DNA of 64,000 nt, taken from the NCBI RefSeq assembly GCF_050948175.1, contig NW_027490162.1, positions 744,001 through 808,000 on the forward strand. Direction: 5' to 3'. The translations under genes were made by a program, and so were the position numbers. Position 1 is the stretch's first letter, and the number at the start of each line of letters is the position of its first letter. A model generated the notes under the pieces. The model was given only the letters and a program-made list of their open reading frames with translations. It made no database searches and was not told the DNA's origin. The stretch is from Xylocopa sonorina. Its lineage: Eukaryota; Arthropoda; Insecta; Hymenoptera; Apidae. This document shows, piece after piece, positions 11,521 to 27,000 of this stretch.

Positions 11521-14500
11521 TTGAAGTGTAGACGTGGAATACATGACACTTCGCAAATCATATTATATCTTACCACGAAACATAGAAATGAGATGCGATA
11601 TCGCGTTCTTGAAGCATTAGAAATCTATTGCTACGATACGTAGACATCTGCAAACGCCATTTCCTAGCGAGGAAGTGTCGCATTCACATTCATTTGAAGT
11701 GTAGACGAGGAATACATAACACTTCGCAAATCATATTATATCTTACCATGAAACATAGAAATGAGATGCGATATCGCGTTTTAAGAATCATAATAACTCT
11801 ATTGCTACGATACGTAGACATCTGCAAACGCTATTTCCTTGCAAGGAAGTGTCGCCTTTACATTCATTTGAAACGTAGACGAGGAAAGGATAACACTTCG
11901 CAATGAATATTATATCTTACCATGAAACATAGATATGAGATGCAATATCTCGTTTTAAGAAGCATTTGAACTCTATTGCTACGATACGTAGACATGTGCA
12001 AATGCTATTTCCTTGCAAGGGAGTGTCGCATTTACATTCATTTGAATCATAGACGAGGAATGCATAACACTTCGCAAATCATTTTATATCTTATCATGAA
12101 ACATAGAAATGAGATGCGATATCGCGTTTTAAGAAGCATTAGAAATCTATTGCTACGATACCTAGACATCTGCAGACGCTATTTCCTAGCAAGGAAGTGT
12201 CGCATTTATATTCATTTGAAGTGTAGACGAGGAATACATGACACTTCGCAAATCATATTATATCTTACCATGAAACATAGAAATGAGATGCGATATAGCG
12301 ATTTAAGAATCATAAGAATTCTATTGCTACGATACGCAGACATCTGCAAACGCTATTTCTTTGCAAGGAAGTGACGCATTTACATTCATATGAATCGTAG
12401 ACGAGGAATGCATAACACTTCGCAATGAATATTATATCTTACCATGAAACATAGAAATGAGATCCGATGTCGCGTTTTAAGAATCATAAGAACTCTATTG
12501 CTACGATACGTAGATATGTGCAAACGCTATTTCCTTGCAAGGAAGTGTCGCATTTACATTCATTTGAAGCGTGGACGAGGAATACATGACACTTCGCAAA
12601 TCATATTATATCTTACCATGAAACATAGAAATGAGATGCGTTATCGCGTTTTAAGAAGCATCAGAAACCAATTGCTACGATACGTAGACATCTGCAAACG
12701 CTATTTCCTTGCAAGAAAGTGTCGCATTTACATTCATTTGAAGTGTAGACGAGGAATACATAACACTTCGCAAATAATATTATACCTTACCATGAAACAT
12801 AGAAATGAGATGCGATATCGCGTTTTAAGAATCATAAGAACTCTATTGCTACGATACGTAGACATCTGCAAACGCTATTTCCTTGCAAGGAAGTGTCGCA
12901 TTTACATTGATTTGAAGTGTAGACGTGGAATACATGACACTTCGCAAATCATATTATATCTTACCACGAAACATAGAAATGAGATGCGATATCGCGTTCT
13001 TGAAGCATTAGAAATCTATTGCTACGATACGTAGACATCTGCAAACGCCATTTCCTAGCGGGGAAGTGTCGCATTCACATTCATTTGAAGTGTAGACGAG
13101 GAATACATAACACTTCGCAAATCATATTATATCTTACCATGAAACATAGAAATGAGATGCGATATCGCGTTTTAAGAATCATAATAACTCTATTGCTACG
13201 ATACGTAGACATCTGCAAACGCTATTTCCTTGCAAGGAAGTGTCGCCTTTACATTCATTTGAAACGTAGACGAGGAAAGGATAACACTTCGCAATGAATA
13301 TTATATCTTACCATGAAACATAGATATGAGATGCAATATCTCGTTTTAAGAAGCATTTGAACTCTATTGCTACGATACGTAGACATGTGCAAATGCTATT
13401 TCCTTGCAAGGGAGTGTCGCATTTACATTCATTTGAATCCTAGACGAGGAATGCATAACACTTCGCAAATCATTTTATATCTTATCATGAAACATAGAAA
13501 TGAGATGCGATATCGCGTTTTAAGAAGCATTAGAAATCTATTGCTACGATACCTAGACATCTGCAGACGCTATTTCCTAGCAAGGAAGTGTCGCATTTAT
13601 ATTCATTTGAAGTGTAGACGAGGAATACATGACACTTCGCAAATCATATTATATCTTACCATGAAACATAGAAATGAGATGCGATATAGCGATTTAAGAA
13701 TCATAAGAATTCTATTGCTACGATACGCAGACATCTGCAAACGCTATTTCTTTGCAAGGAAGTGACGCATTTACATTCATATGAATCGTAGACGAGGAAT
13801 GCATAACACTTCGCAATGAATATTATATCTTACCATGAAACATAGAAATGAGATCCGATGTCGCGTTTTAAGAATCATAAGAACTCTATTGCTACGATAC
13901 GTAGATATGTGCAAACGCTATTTCCTTGCAAGGAAGTGTCGCATTTACATTCATTTGAAGAGTGGACGAGGAATACATGACACTTCGCAAATCATATTAT
14001 ATCTTACCATGAAACATAGAAATGAGATGCGTTATCGCGTTTTAAGAAGCATCAGAAACCAATTGCTACGATACGTAGACATCTGCAAACGCTATTTCCT
14101 TGCAAGAAAGTGTCGCATTTACATTCATTTGAAGTGTAGACGAGGAATACATAACACTTCGCAAATCATATTATACCTTACCATGAAACATAGAAATGAG
14201 ATGCGATATCGCGTTTAAAGAAGCAGCAGAAATCCATTGCTACGATACGTAGACATCTGCAAACGCTATTTCCTTGCAAGGAAGTGTCGCATTTACATTG
14301 ATTTGAAGTGCTGACGAGGAATACATGACACTTCGCAAATCATATAATATCTTACCATGAAACATAGAAATGAGATGCGATATCGCGTTTTAAGAATCAT
14401 AAGAACTCTATTGCTACGATACGTAGACATCTGCAAACGCTATTTCCTTGCAAGGAAGTGTCGCATTTACATTGATTTGAAGTGTTGACGAGGAATACAT

Positions 14501-14698
14501 GACACTTCGCAAATCATATAATATCTTACCATGAAACATAGAAATGAGATGCGATATCGCGTTTTAAGAATCATAAGAACTCTATTGCTACGATACGTAG
14601 ACATCTGCAAACGCTATTTCCTTACAAGGAAGTGTCGCATTTACATTCATTTGATGTGTAGACGAGGAATACATAACACTTCGCAAATCATATTATAT
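11521..14698. repeat. 8-monomer HOR (1391 bp), second block, about 2.3 copies
   Basis: The same HOR as at 5.9-9.0 kb, with the 173-bp marker monomer at 11,603 and 12,994 (spacing 1391). These lie 3827 bp from the corresponding first-block sites, which is 22 x 174 minus 1. Block-specific substitutions occur, such as GCGATATAGCGATTT near 12,291 and 13,682. The match to the first block runs past the HOR end through the 9.0-9.5 kb region at offset 5218, so a long segment was copied as a whole. Confidence 0.92.
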
Positions 14699-17600
14699 CT
14701 TATCATGAAACATAGATATGAGATGCAATATCTCGTTTTAAGAAGCATTTGAACTCTATTGCCTCGATACGTAGACATCTGCAAACGCTATTTCCTTGCA
14801 AGGAAGTGTCGCATTTACATTCATTTGAAGTGTAGACGAGAAATACATAACACTTCGCAAATCATATTATATCTTACCATGAAACATAGAAATGAGATCC
14901 GTTATCGCATTTTAAGAATCATATGAACTCTATTGCTACGATACGTAGACATCTGCAAACGCTGTTTCCTTGCAGGGAAGTGTCGCATTTACATTCATTT
15001 GATGTGTAGACGAGGAATACATGACACTTCGCAAATCATATTATATCTTACCATGAAACATAGAAATGAGATGCGATATCGCGTTTTAAGAAGCATTAGA
15101 ACTCTAGTGCTACGATACCTAGACATCTGCAGACGCTATTTCCTTGCAAGGAAGTGTCGCATTTACATTCATTTGAAGCGTGGACGAGGAATACATGACA
15201 CTTCGCAAATCATATTATATCTTACCATGAAACATAGAAATGAGATGCGATATCGCGTTTTAAGAAGCATTAGAACTCTATTGCTACGATACCTAGACAT
15301 GTGCAGACGCTATTTCCTAGCAAGGAAGTGTCGCATTTACATTCATTTGAAGTGTAGACGAGGAATACATAACACTTCGCAAATCATATTATATCTTACC
15401 ATGAAACATAGAAATGAGATCCGTTATCGCATTTTAAGAATCCTATGAACTCTATTGCTGCGATACGTAGACATCTGCAAACTCTGTTTCCTTGCAGGGA
15501 AGTGTCGCATTTACATTCATTTGAAGCGTGGACGAGGAATACGTGACACTTCGCAAATCATATTATATCTTACCATGAAACATAGAAATGAGATGCGTTA
15601 TCGCGTTTTAAGAAGCATCAGAAACCAATTGCTACGATACGTAGACATCTGCAAACGCTATTTCCTTGCAAGAAAGTGTCGCATTTACATTCATTTGAAG
15701 TGTAGACGAGGAATACATAACACTTCGCAAATCATATTATACCTTACCATGAAACATAGAAATGAGATGCGATATCGCGTTTAAGGAAGCAGCAGAAATC
15801 CATTGCTACGATACGTAGACATCTGCAAACGCTATTTCCTTGCAAGAAAGTGTCGCATTTACATTCATTTGAAGTGTGGACGACGTATACATAACACTTC
15901 GCAAATAATATTATACCTTACCATGAAACATAGAAATGAGATGCGATATCGCGTTTTAAGAATCATAAGAACTCTATTGCTACGATACGTAGACATCTGC
16001 AAACGCTATTTCCTTGCAAGGAAGTGTCGCATTTACATTGATTTGAAGTGTTGACGAGGAATACATGACACTTCGCAAATCATATAATATCTTACCATGA
16101 AACATAGAAATGAGATGCGATATCGCGTTTTAAGAATCATAAGAACTCTATTGCTACGATACGTAGACATCTGCAAACGCTATTTCCTTACAAGGAAGTG
16201 TCGCATTTACATTCATTTGATGTGTAGACGAGGAATACATAACACTTCGCAAATCATATTATATCTTATCATGAAACATAGATATGAGATGCAATATCTC
16301 GTTTTAAGAAGCATTTGAACTCTATTGCTTCGATACGTAGACATCTGCAAACGCTATTTCCTTGCAAGGAAGTGTCGCATTTACATTCATTTGAAGTGTA
16401 GACGAGAAATACATAACACTTCGCAAATCATATTATATCTTACCATGAAACATAGAAATGAGATCCGTTATCGCATTTTAAGAATCATATGAACTCTATT
16501 GCTACGACACGTAGATATCTGCAAGCGCCATTTCCTAGCGAGGAAGTGTCGCATTCACATTCATTTGAAGTGTAGGCGAGGAATACATAACACTCCGCAA
16601 ATCATATTATATCTTACCATGAAACGTAGAAATGTGATGCGATATCGCATTTTAAGAATCATAAGAACTCTATTGCTACGATACGTAGACATCTGCAAAC
16701 GCTATTTCCCTGCAAAGAAGTGTCGCATTTACATTGATTTGAAGTGTTGACGAGGAATACATGACACTTCGCAAATCATATAATATCTTACCATGAAACA
16801 TAGAAATGAGATGCGATATCGCGTTTTAAGAATCATAAGAACTCTATTGCTACGATACGTAGACATCTGCAAACGCTATTTCCTTACAAGGAAGTGTCGC
16901 ATTTACATTCATTTGATGTGTAGACGAGGAATACATAACACTTCGCAAATCATATTATACCTTACCATGAAACATAGAAATGAGATGCGATATCGCGTTT
17001 AAAGAAGCAGCAGAAATCCATTGCTACGATACGTAGACATCTGCAAACGCTATTTCCTTGCAAGGAAGTGTCGCATTTACATTGATTTGAAGTGCTGACG
17101 AGGAATACATGACACTTCGCAAATCATATAATATCTTACCATGAAACATAGAAATGAGATGCGATATCGCGTTTTAAGAATCATAAGAACTCTATTGCTA
17201 CGATACGTAGACATCTGCAAACGCTATTTCCTTACAAGGAAGTGTCGCATTTACATTCATTTGATGTGTAGACGAGGAATACATAACACTTCGCAAATCA
17301 TATTATATCTTACCATGAAACATAGAAATGAGATCCGTTATCGCATTTTAAGAATCCTATGAACTCTATTGCTGCGATACGTAGACATCTGCAAACTCTG
17401 TTTCCTTGCAGGGGAGTGTCGCATTTACATTCATTTGAAGCGTGGACGAGGAATACGTGACACTTCGCAAATCATATTATATCTTACCATGAAACATAGA
17501 AATGAGATGCGTTATCGCGTTTTAAGAAGCATCAGAAACCAATTGCTACGATACGTAGAAATCTGCAAACGCTATTTCCATGCAAGAAAGTGTCGCATTT

Positions 17601-17970
17601 ACATTCATTTGAAGTGTAGACGAGGAATACATAACACTTCGCAAATCATATTATACCTTACCATGAAACATAGAAATGAGATGCGATATCGCGTTTAAGG
17701 AAGCAGCAGAAATCCATTGCTACGATACGTAGACATCTGCAAACGCTATTTCCTTGCAAGAAAGTGTCGCATTTACATTCATTTGAAGTGTAGACGACGT
17801 ATACATAACACTTCGCAAATAATATTATACCTTACCATGAAACATAGAAATGAGATGCGATATCGCGTTTTAAGAATCATAAGAACTCTATTGCTACGAT
17901 ACGTAGACATCTGCAAACGCTATTTCCTTGCAAGGAAGTGTCGCATTTACATTGATTTGAAGTGTTGACG
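14699..17970. repeat. Satellite block with 9- and 11-monomer recurrences
   Basis: Type A units with interspersed type B. About 14,531-14,932 recurs at 16,097-16,498 (offset 1566, 9 monomers). About 15,340-16,500 recurs at about 17,260-18,414 (offset 1914, 11 monomers). Diagnostic strings are GACGACGTATACATAAC, CAAATAATATTATACC, CAAACTCTGTTTCC, GAATACGTGACAC and ATCCGTTATCGCATTTT. The periods overlap and do not form a clean ladder. Confidence 0.85.
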
Positions 17971-20900
17971 AGGAATACATGACACTTCGCAAATCATATA
18001 ATATCTTACCATGAAACATAGAAATGAGATGCGATATCGCGTTTTAAGAATCATAAGAACTCTATTGCTACGATACGTAGACATCTGCAAACGCTATTTC
18101 CTTACAAGGAAGTGTCGCATTTACATTCATTTGATGTGTAGACGAGGAATACATAACACTTCGCAAATCATATTATATCTTATCATGAAACATAGATATG
18201 AGATGCAATATCTCGTTTTAAGAAGCATTTGAACTCTATTGCTTCGATACGTAGACATCTGCAAACGCTATTTCCTTGCAAGGAAGTGTCGCATTTACAT
18301 TCATTTGAAGTGTAGACGAGAAATACATAACACTTCGCAAATCATATTATATCTTACCATGAAACATAGAAATGAGATCCGTTATCGCATTTTAAGAATT
18401 ATATGAACTCTATTGCTACGATACGTAGACATCTGCAAACTCTGTTTCCTTGCAGGGAAGTGTCGCATTTACATTCATTTGAAGTGTAGACGAGGAATAC
18501 ATGACACTTCGCAAATCATATTATATCTTACCATGAAACATAGAAATGAGATGCGATATCGCGTTTTAAGAAGCAGCAGAAATCCATTGCTACGATACGT
18601 AGATATGTGCAAACGCTATTTCCTTGCAAGAAAGTGTCGCATTTACATTAATTTGATGTGTAGACGAGGAATACATAACACTTCGCAAATCATATTATAT
18701 CTTACCATGAAACATAGAAATGAGATGCGATATCGCGTTTTAAGAAGCATTAGAACTCTACTGCTACGATACGTAGACATCTGCAAGCGCCATTTCCTAG
18801 CGAGGAAGTGTCGCATTCACATTCATTTGAAGTGTAGGCGAGGAATACATAACACTCCGCAAATCATATTATATCTTACCATGAAACGTAGAAATGTGAT
18901 GCGATATCGCGTTTTAAGAATCATAAGAACTCTATTGCTACGATACGTAGACATCTGCAAACGCTATTTCCCTGCAAAGAAGTGTCGCATTTACATTGAT
19001 TTGAAGTGTTGACGAGGAATACATGACACTTCGCAAATCATATAATATCTTACCATGAAACATAGAAATGAGATGCGATATCGCGTTTTAAAAATCATAA
19101 GAACTCTATTGCTACGATACGTAGACATCTGCAAACGCTATTTCCTTACAAGGAAGTGTCGCATTTACATTCATTTGATGTGTAGACGAGGAATACATAA
19201 CACTTCGCAAATCATATTATATCTTACCATGAAACATAGAAATGAGATGCGATATCGCGTTTTAAGAAGCATTAGAACTCTACTGATACGATACGTAGAC
19301 ATCTGCAAACGCTATTTCCTAGCGAGGAATTGTCGCATTCACATTCATTTGAAGTGTAGACGAGAAATACATAACACTCCGCAAATCATATTATATCTTA
19401 CCATGAAATATAGAAATGAGATGCGATATCGCGTTTTAAGAAGCATTAGAACTCTATTGCTACGATACGTAGACATCTGCAATCGCTATTTCCTTGCAAC
19501 GAAGTGTCGCATTTACTTTCATTTGAATCGTAGACGAGGAATGCATAACACTTCGCAATGAATATTATATCTTATCTTGAAACATAGATATGAGATGCGA
19601 TATCGCGTTTTAAGAATCATATGAACTCTATTGTTACGATACGTAGACATCTCCAAACGCTATTTCCTTGCAAGGAAGTGTCGCATTTACGTTCATTTGA
19701 ATCGTTGACGAGGAATGCATAACACTTCGCAATGAATATTATATCTTATCTTGAAACATAGATATGAGATGCGATATCGCGTTTTAAGAATCATAAGAAC
19801 TCTATTGCTACGATACGTAGACATCTGCAAACGCTATTTCCTTACAAGTAAGTGTCGCATTTACATTCATTTGATGTGTAGACGAGGAATACATAACACT
19901 TCGCAAATCATATTATATCTTATCATGAAACATAGATATGAGATGCAATATCTCGTTTTAAGAAGCATTTGAACTCTATTGCTTCGATACGTAGACATCT
20001 GCAAACGCTATTTCCTTGCAAGGAAGTGTCGCATTTACATTCATTTGAAGTGTAGACGAGAAATACGTAACACTTCGCAAATCATATTATATCTTACCAT
20101 GAAACATAGAAATGAGATCCGTTATCGCATTTTAAGAATCATATGAACTCTATTGCTACGATACGTAGACATCTGCAAACTCTGTTTCCTTGCAGGGAAG
20201 TGTCGCATTTACATTCATTTGAAGTGTAGACGAGGAATACATGACACTTCGCAAATCAAATTATATCTTACCATGAAACATAGAAATGAGATGCGATATC
20301 GCGTTTTAAGAAGCAGCAGAAATCCATTGCTACGATACGTAGACATCTGCAAACGCTATTTCCTTGCGAGAAAGTGTCGCATTTACATTAATTTGATGTG
20401 TAGACGAGGAATACATAACACTTCGCAAATCATATTATATCTTACCATGAAACATAGAAATGAGATGCGATATCGCGTTTTAAGAAGCATTAGAACTCTA
20501 CTGCTACGATACGTAGACATCTGCAAGCGCCATTTCCTAGCGAGGAAGTGTCGCATTCACATTCATTTGAAGTGTAGGCGAGGAATACATAACACTCCGC
20601 AAATCATATTATATCTTACCATGAAACGTAGAAATGTGATGCGATATCGCGTTTTAAGAATCATAAGAACTCTATTGCTACGATACGTAGACATCTGCAA
20701 ACGCTATTTCCCTGCAAAGAAGTGTCGCATTTACATTGATTTGAAGTGTTGACGAGGAATACATGACACTTCGCAAATCATATAATATCTTACCATGAAA
20801 CATAGAAATGAGATGCGATATCGCGTTTTAAGAATCATAAGAACTCTATTGCTACGATACGTAGACATCTGCAAACGCTATTTCCTTACAAGGAAGTGTC

Positions 20901-21650
20901 GCATTTACATTCATTTGATGTGTAGACGAGGAATACATAACACTTCGCAAATCATATTATATCTTACCATGAAACATAGAAATGAGATGCGATATCGCGT
21001 TTTAAGAAGCATTAGAACTCTACTGATACGATACGTAGACATCTGCAAACGCTATTTCCTAGCGAGGAATTGTCGCATTCGCATTCATTTGAAGTGTAGA
21101 CGAGAAATACATAACACTCCGCAAATCATATTATATCTTACCATGAAACATAGAAATGTGATGCGATATCGCGTTTTAAGAATCATAAGAACACTATTGC
21201 TACGATACGTAGACATCTGCAAACGCTATTTCCTTGCAAAGAAGTGTCACATTTACATTCATTTGAAGTGTAGACGAGGAATACATAACACTTCGCAAAT
21301 CATATTATATCTTACCATGAAACATAGAAATGAGATGCGATATCGCATTTTAAGAATCATAAGAACTCTATTGCTACGATACGTAGACATCTGCAAACGC
21401 TATTACCTTGCAAGGAAGTGTCGCATTTACCTTCATTTGAAGCGTGGACGAGGAATACATGGCACATCGCAAATCATATTATATCTTACCATGAAACATA
21501 GAAATGAGATGCGATATCGCGTTTTAAGAAGCATCAGAAATCCATTGCTACGATACGTAGACGTCTGCAAACGCTATTTCCTTGCAAGGAAGTGTCGCAT
21601 TTACATTCATTTGAATCGTAGACGAGGAATGCATAACACTTCGCAATGAA
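17970..21650. repeat. Satellite block with a 10-monomer (1740 bp) repeat
   Basis: About 18,055-19,405 matches 19,795-21,145 at offset 1740, sharing GCAAGCGCCATTTCC, GTAGGCGAGG, AACACTCCGC, AAACGTAGAAATGTG and TTTCCCTGCAAAG. Between the copies lie about two monomers (19,408-19,790) of another kind (TATCTTGAAACATAGATATG, CATCTCCAAACG) that is common at 24-38 kb. Two haplotype families therefore meet here. Confidence 0.87.
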
Positions 21651-24006
21651 TATTATATCTTATCATGAAACATAGATATGAGATGCAATATCTCGATTTA
21701 AGAAGCACTTGAACTCTATTTCTTCGATACGTAGACATCTGCAAACGCTATTTCCTTGCAAGGAAGTGTCGCATTTACATTCATTTGAAGTGTAGACGAG
21801 GAATACATAACACTTCGCAAATCATATTATATCTTACCATGAAACATAGAAATGAGATCCGTTATCGCGTTTTAAGAAGAATTAGAACTCTACTGCTACG
21901 ATACGTAGACATCTGCAAACGCTATTTCCTAGCGAGGAAGTGTCGCGTTTGCATTCATTTGAAGTGTAGACGAGGAACACATAACACTCCGCAAATCATA
22001 TTATATCTTACCATGAAACATAGAAATGAGATGCGATATCGCGTTTTAAGAACCATAAGAACTCTACTGCTACGATACGTAGACATCTGCAATCGCTATT
22101 TCCTTGCAAAGAAGTTTCGCATTTACATTCATTTGAAGTGTAGACGAGGAATACATAACACTTCGCAAATCATATTATATCTTACCATGAAACATAGAAA
22201 TGAGATGCGATATCGCGTTTTAAGAAGCATTAGAACTCTATTGCTACGATACGTAGACATCTGCAAACGCTATTTCCTTGCAAAGAAGTGTCGCATTTAC
22301 TTTCATTTGAATCGTAGACGAGGAATGCATAACACTTCGCAATGAATATTATATCTTATCATGAAACATAGATATGAGATGCAATATCTCGTTTTAAGAA
22401 GCATTTGAACTCTATTGCTTCGATACGTAGACATCTGCAAACGCTATTTCCTTGCAAGGAAGTGTCGCATTTACATTCATTTGAAGTGTAGACGAGGAAT
22501 ACATGACACTTCGCAAATCATTTTATATCCTACCATGAAACATAGAAATGAGATGCGATATCGCGTTTTAAGAAGCATTAGAACTCTACTGCTACGATAC
22601 GTAGACATCTGCAAACGCTATTTCCTAGCGAGGAAGTGTCGCGTTTGCATTCATTTGAAGTGTAGACGAGGAACACATAACACTCCGCAAATCATATTAT
22701 ATCTTACCATGAAACATTGAAATGAGATGCGATATCGCGTTTTAAGAACCATAAGAACTCTACTGCTACGATACGTAGACATCTGCAATCGCTATTTCCT
22801 TGCAAAGAAGTGTCGCATTTACATTCATTTGAAGTGTAGTCGAGGAATACATAACACTTCGCAAATCATATTATATCTTACCATGAAACATAGAAATGAG
22901 ATCCGATATCGCGTTCTAAGAATCATAAGAACTCTATTGCTACGATACGTAGACATCTGCAAACGCTATTTCCTTGCAGGGAAGTGTCGCATTTACATTC
23001 ATTTGAAGTGTAGACGAGGAATACATGACACTTCGCAAAACATATTATATCTTACCATGAAACGTAGAAATGAGATGCGATATCGCGTTTTAAGAATCAT
23101 AAGAACTCTATTGCTACGATACGTAGACATCTGCAAACGCTATTTCCTTGCAAGGAATTGTCGCATTTACATTCATTTGAAGTGTAGACGAGGAATACAG
23201 GACACTTCGCAAATCATATTATATCTTACCATGAAACATTGAAATGAGATGCGATATCGCGTTTTAAGGATCATAAGAACTCTTTTGCTACGATACGTAG
23301 ACATCTGCAAATGCTATTTCCTTGCAAGGAAGTGTCGCATTCACATTCATTTGAAGTGTAGACGAGGAATACATAACACTTCGCAAATCATATTATATCT
23401 TACCATGAAACATTGAAATGAGATGCGATATCGCGTTCTAAGAATCATAAGAACTCTACTGTTACGATACGTAGACATCTGCAAACGCTATTTCCTTGCA
23501 AGGAAGTGTCGCATTTACGTTCATTTGAATCGTAGACGAGGAATGCATAACACATCGCAATGAATATTATATCTTATCATGACACATAGATATGAGATGC
23601 AATATCTCGTTTTAAGAAGCATTTGAACTCTATTGCTTCGATACGTAGACATCTGCAAACGCTATTTCCTTGCAAGGAAGTGTCGCATTTACATTCATTT
23701 GAAGTGTAGACGAGGAATACATGATACTTCGCAAATCATATTATATCTTACCATGAAACATAGAAATGAGATGCGATATCGCGTTTTAAGAAGCATCAGA
23801 AATCCATTGCTACGATACGTAGACATCTGCAATCGCTATTTCCTTGCAAAGGAGTGTCGCATTTACCTTCATTTGAAGTGTAGACGAGGAATACATAACA
23901 CTTCGCAAATCATATTATATCTTACCATGAAACATAGAAATGAGATGCGATATCGCGTTTTAAGAATCATAAGAACTCTATTGCTACGATACGTAGACAT
24001 CTGCAA
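21650..24006. repeat. Left part of the type C-rich region
   Basis: Monomers reading AAACATTGAAATGAG (type C, an in-frame TGA) become frequent from about 22,710, alternating with type A and type B units. The stretch at 22,415-22,720 recurs near 25,025 (offset 2610, 15 monomers) and 23,633 onwards recurs near 26,069 (offset 2436, 14 monomers). Another marker is GTGTCGCGTTTGCATTC with GAGGAACACATAACACTCC, at about 21,945-21,995 and 22,635-22,690, seen again at 35.9, 43.2, 45.9 and 48.7 kb. Confidence 0.85.
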
Positions 24007-27000
24007 ACGCTATTTCCTTGCAAGGAATTGTCGCATTTACATTCATTTGAAGTGTAGACGAGGAATACATGACACTTCGCAAATCATATTATATCTTACC
24101 ATGAAACATTGAAATGAGATGCGATATCGCGTTTTAAGAATCATAAGAACTCTATTGCTACGATACGTAGACATCTGCAAATGCTATTTCCTTGCAAGGA
24201 AGTGTCGCATTCACATTCATTTGAAGTGTAGACGAGGAATACATAACACTTCGCAAATCATATTATATCTTACCATGAAACATTGAAATGAGATGCGATA
24301 TCGCGTTTTAAGAATCATCTGAACACTATTGTTACGATACGTAGACATCTCCAAACGCTATTTCCTTGCAAGGAAGTGTCGCATTTACGTTCATTTGAAT
24401 CGTAGACGAGGATTGCATAACACATCGCAATGAATATTATATCTTATCATGACACATAGGTATGAGATGCAATATCTCGTTTTAAGAAGCATTTGAACTC
24501 TATTGCTTCGATACGTAGACATCTGCAAACGCTATTTCCTTGCAAGGAAGTGTCGCATTTACATTCATTTGAAGTGTAGACGAGGAATACATGATACTTC
24601 GCAAATCATATTATATCTTACCATGAAACATAGAAATGAGATGCGATATCGCGTTTTAAGAAGCATTAGAACTCTATTGCTACGATACGTAGACATCTGC
24701 AATCGCTATTTCCTTGCAACGAAGTGTCGCATTTACTTTCATTTGAATCGTAGACGAGGAATGCATAACACTTCGCAATGAATATTATATCTTATCTTGA
24801 AACATAGATATGAGATGCGATATCGCGTTTTAAGAATCATATGAACTCTATAGTTACGATACGTAGACATCTCCAAACGCTATTTCCTTGCAAGGAAGTG
24901 TCGCATTTACGTTCATTTGAATCGTAGACGAGGAATGCATAACACTTCGCAATGAATATTATATCTTATCATGAAACATAGATATGAGATGCAATATCTC
25001 GTTTTAAGAAGCATTTGAACTCTATTGCTTCGATACGTAGACATCTGCAAACGCTATTTCCTTGCAAGGAAGTGTCGCATTTACATTCATTTGAAGTGTA
25101 GACGAGGAATACATGACACTTCGCAAATCATATTATATCCTACCATGAAACATAGAAATGAGATGCGATATCGCGTTTTAAGAAGCATTAGAACTCTATT
25201 GCTACGATACGTAGACATCTGCAAACGCTATTTCCTTGCAAGGAAGTGTCGCATTTACATTCATTTGAAGTGCAGACGAGGAATACATAACACTTCGCAA
25301 ATCATATTATATCTTACCATGAAACATAGAAATGAGATCCGATATCGCGTTCTAAGAATCATAAGAACTCTATTGCTACGATACGTAGACATCTGCAAAC
25401 GCTATTTCCTTGCAGGGAAGTGTCGCATTTACATTCATTTGAAGTGTAGACGAGGAATACATGACACTTCGCAAAACATATTATATCTTACCATGAAACG
25501 TAGAAATGAGATGCGATATCGCGTTTTAAGAATCATAAGAACTCTATTGCTACGATACGTAGACATCTGCAAACGCTATTTCCTTGCAAGGAATTGTCGC
25601 ATTTACATTCATTTGAAGTGTAGACGAGGAATACATGACACTTCGCAAATCATATTATATCTTACCATGAAACATTGAAATGAGATGCGATATCGCGTTT
25701 TAAGAATCATAAGAACTCTTTTGCTACGATACGTAGACATCTGCAAATGCTATTTCCTTGCAAGGAAGTGTCGCATTCACATTCATTTGAAGTGTAGACG
25801 AGGAATACATAACACTTCGCAAATCATATTATATCTTACCATGAAACATTGAAATGAGATGCGATATCGCGTTCTAAGAATCATAAGAACTCTACTGTTA
25901 CGATACGTAGACATCTGCAAACGCTATTTCCTTGCAAGGAAGTGTCGCATTTACGTTCATTTGAATCGTAGACGAGGAATGCATAACACATCGCAATGAA
26001 TATTATATCTTATCATGACACATAGATATGAGATGCAATATCTCGTTTTAAGAAGCATTTGAACTCTATTGCTTCGATACGTAGACATCTGCAAACGCTA
26101 TTTCCTTGCAAGTAAGTGTCGCATTTACATTCATTTGAAGTGTAGACGAGGAATACATGATACTTCGCAAATCATATTATATCTTACCATGAAACATAGA
26201 AATGAGATGCGATATCGCGTTTTAAGAAGCATCAGAAATCCATTGCTACGATACGTAGACATCTGCAATCGCTATTTCCTTGCAAAGAAGTGTCGCATTT
26301 ACCTTCATTTGAAGTGTAGACGAGGAATACATAACACTTCGCAAATCATATTATATCTTACCATGAAACATAGAAATGAGATGCGATATCGCGTTTTAAG
26401 AAGCATTAGAACTCTATTGCTACGATACGTAGACATCTGCAATCGCTATTTCCTTGCAACGAAGTGTCGCATTTACTTTCATTTGAATCGTAGACGATGA
26501 ATGCATAACACTTCGCAATGAATATTATATCCTATCTTGAAACATAGATATGAGATGCGATATCGCGTTTTAAGAATCATATGAACTCTATTGTTACGAT
26601 ACGTAGACATCTCCAAACGCTATTTCCTTGCAAGGAAGTGTCGCATTTACCTTCATTTGAATCGTAGACGAGGAATGCATAACACTTCGCAAGGAATATT
26701 ATATCTTATCATGAAACATAGATATGAGATGCGATATCGCGTTTTAAGAAGCATTAGAACTCTATTGCTACGATACGTAGACATCTGCAAACGCTATTTC
26801 CTTGCAAGGAAGTGTCGCATTTACATTCATTTGAAGTGCAGACGAGGAATACATAACACTTCGCAAATCATATTATATCTTACCATGAAACATAGAAATG
26901 AGATCCGATATCGCGTTGTAAGTATCATAAGAACTCTATTGCTACGATACGTAGACATCTGCAAACGCTATTTCCTTGCAGGGAAGTGTCGCATTTACAT

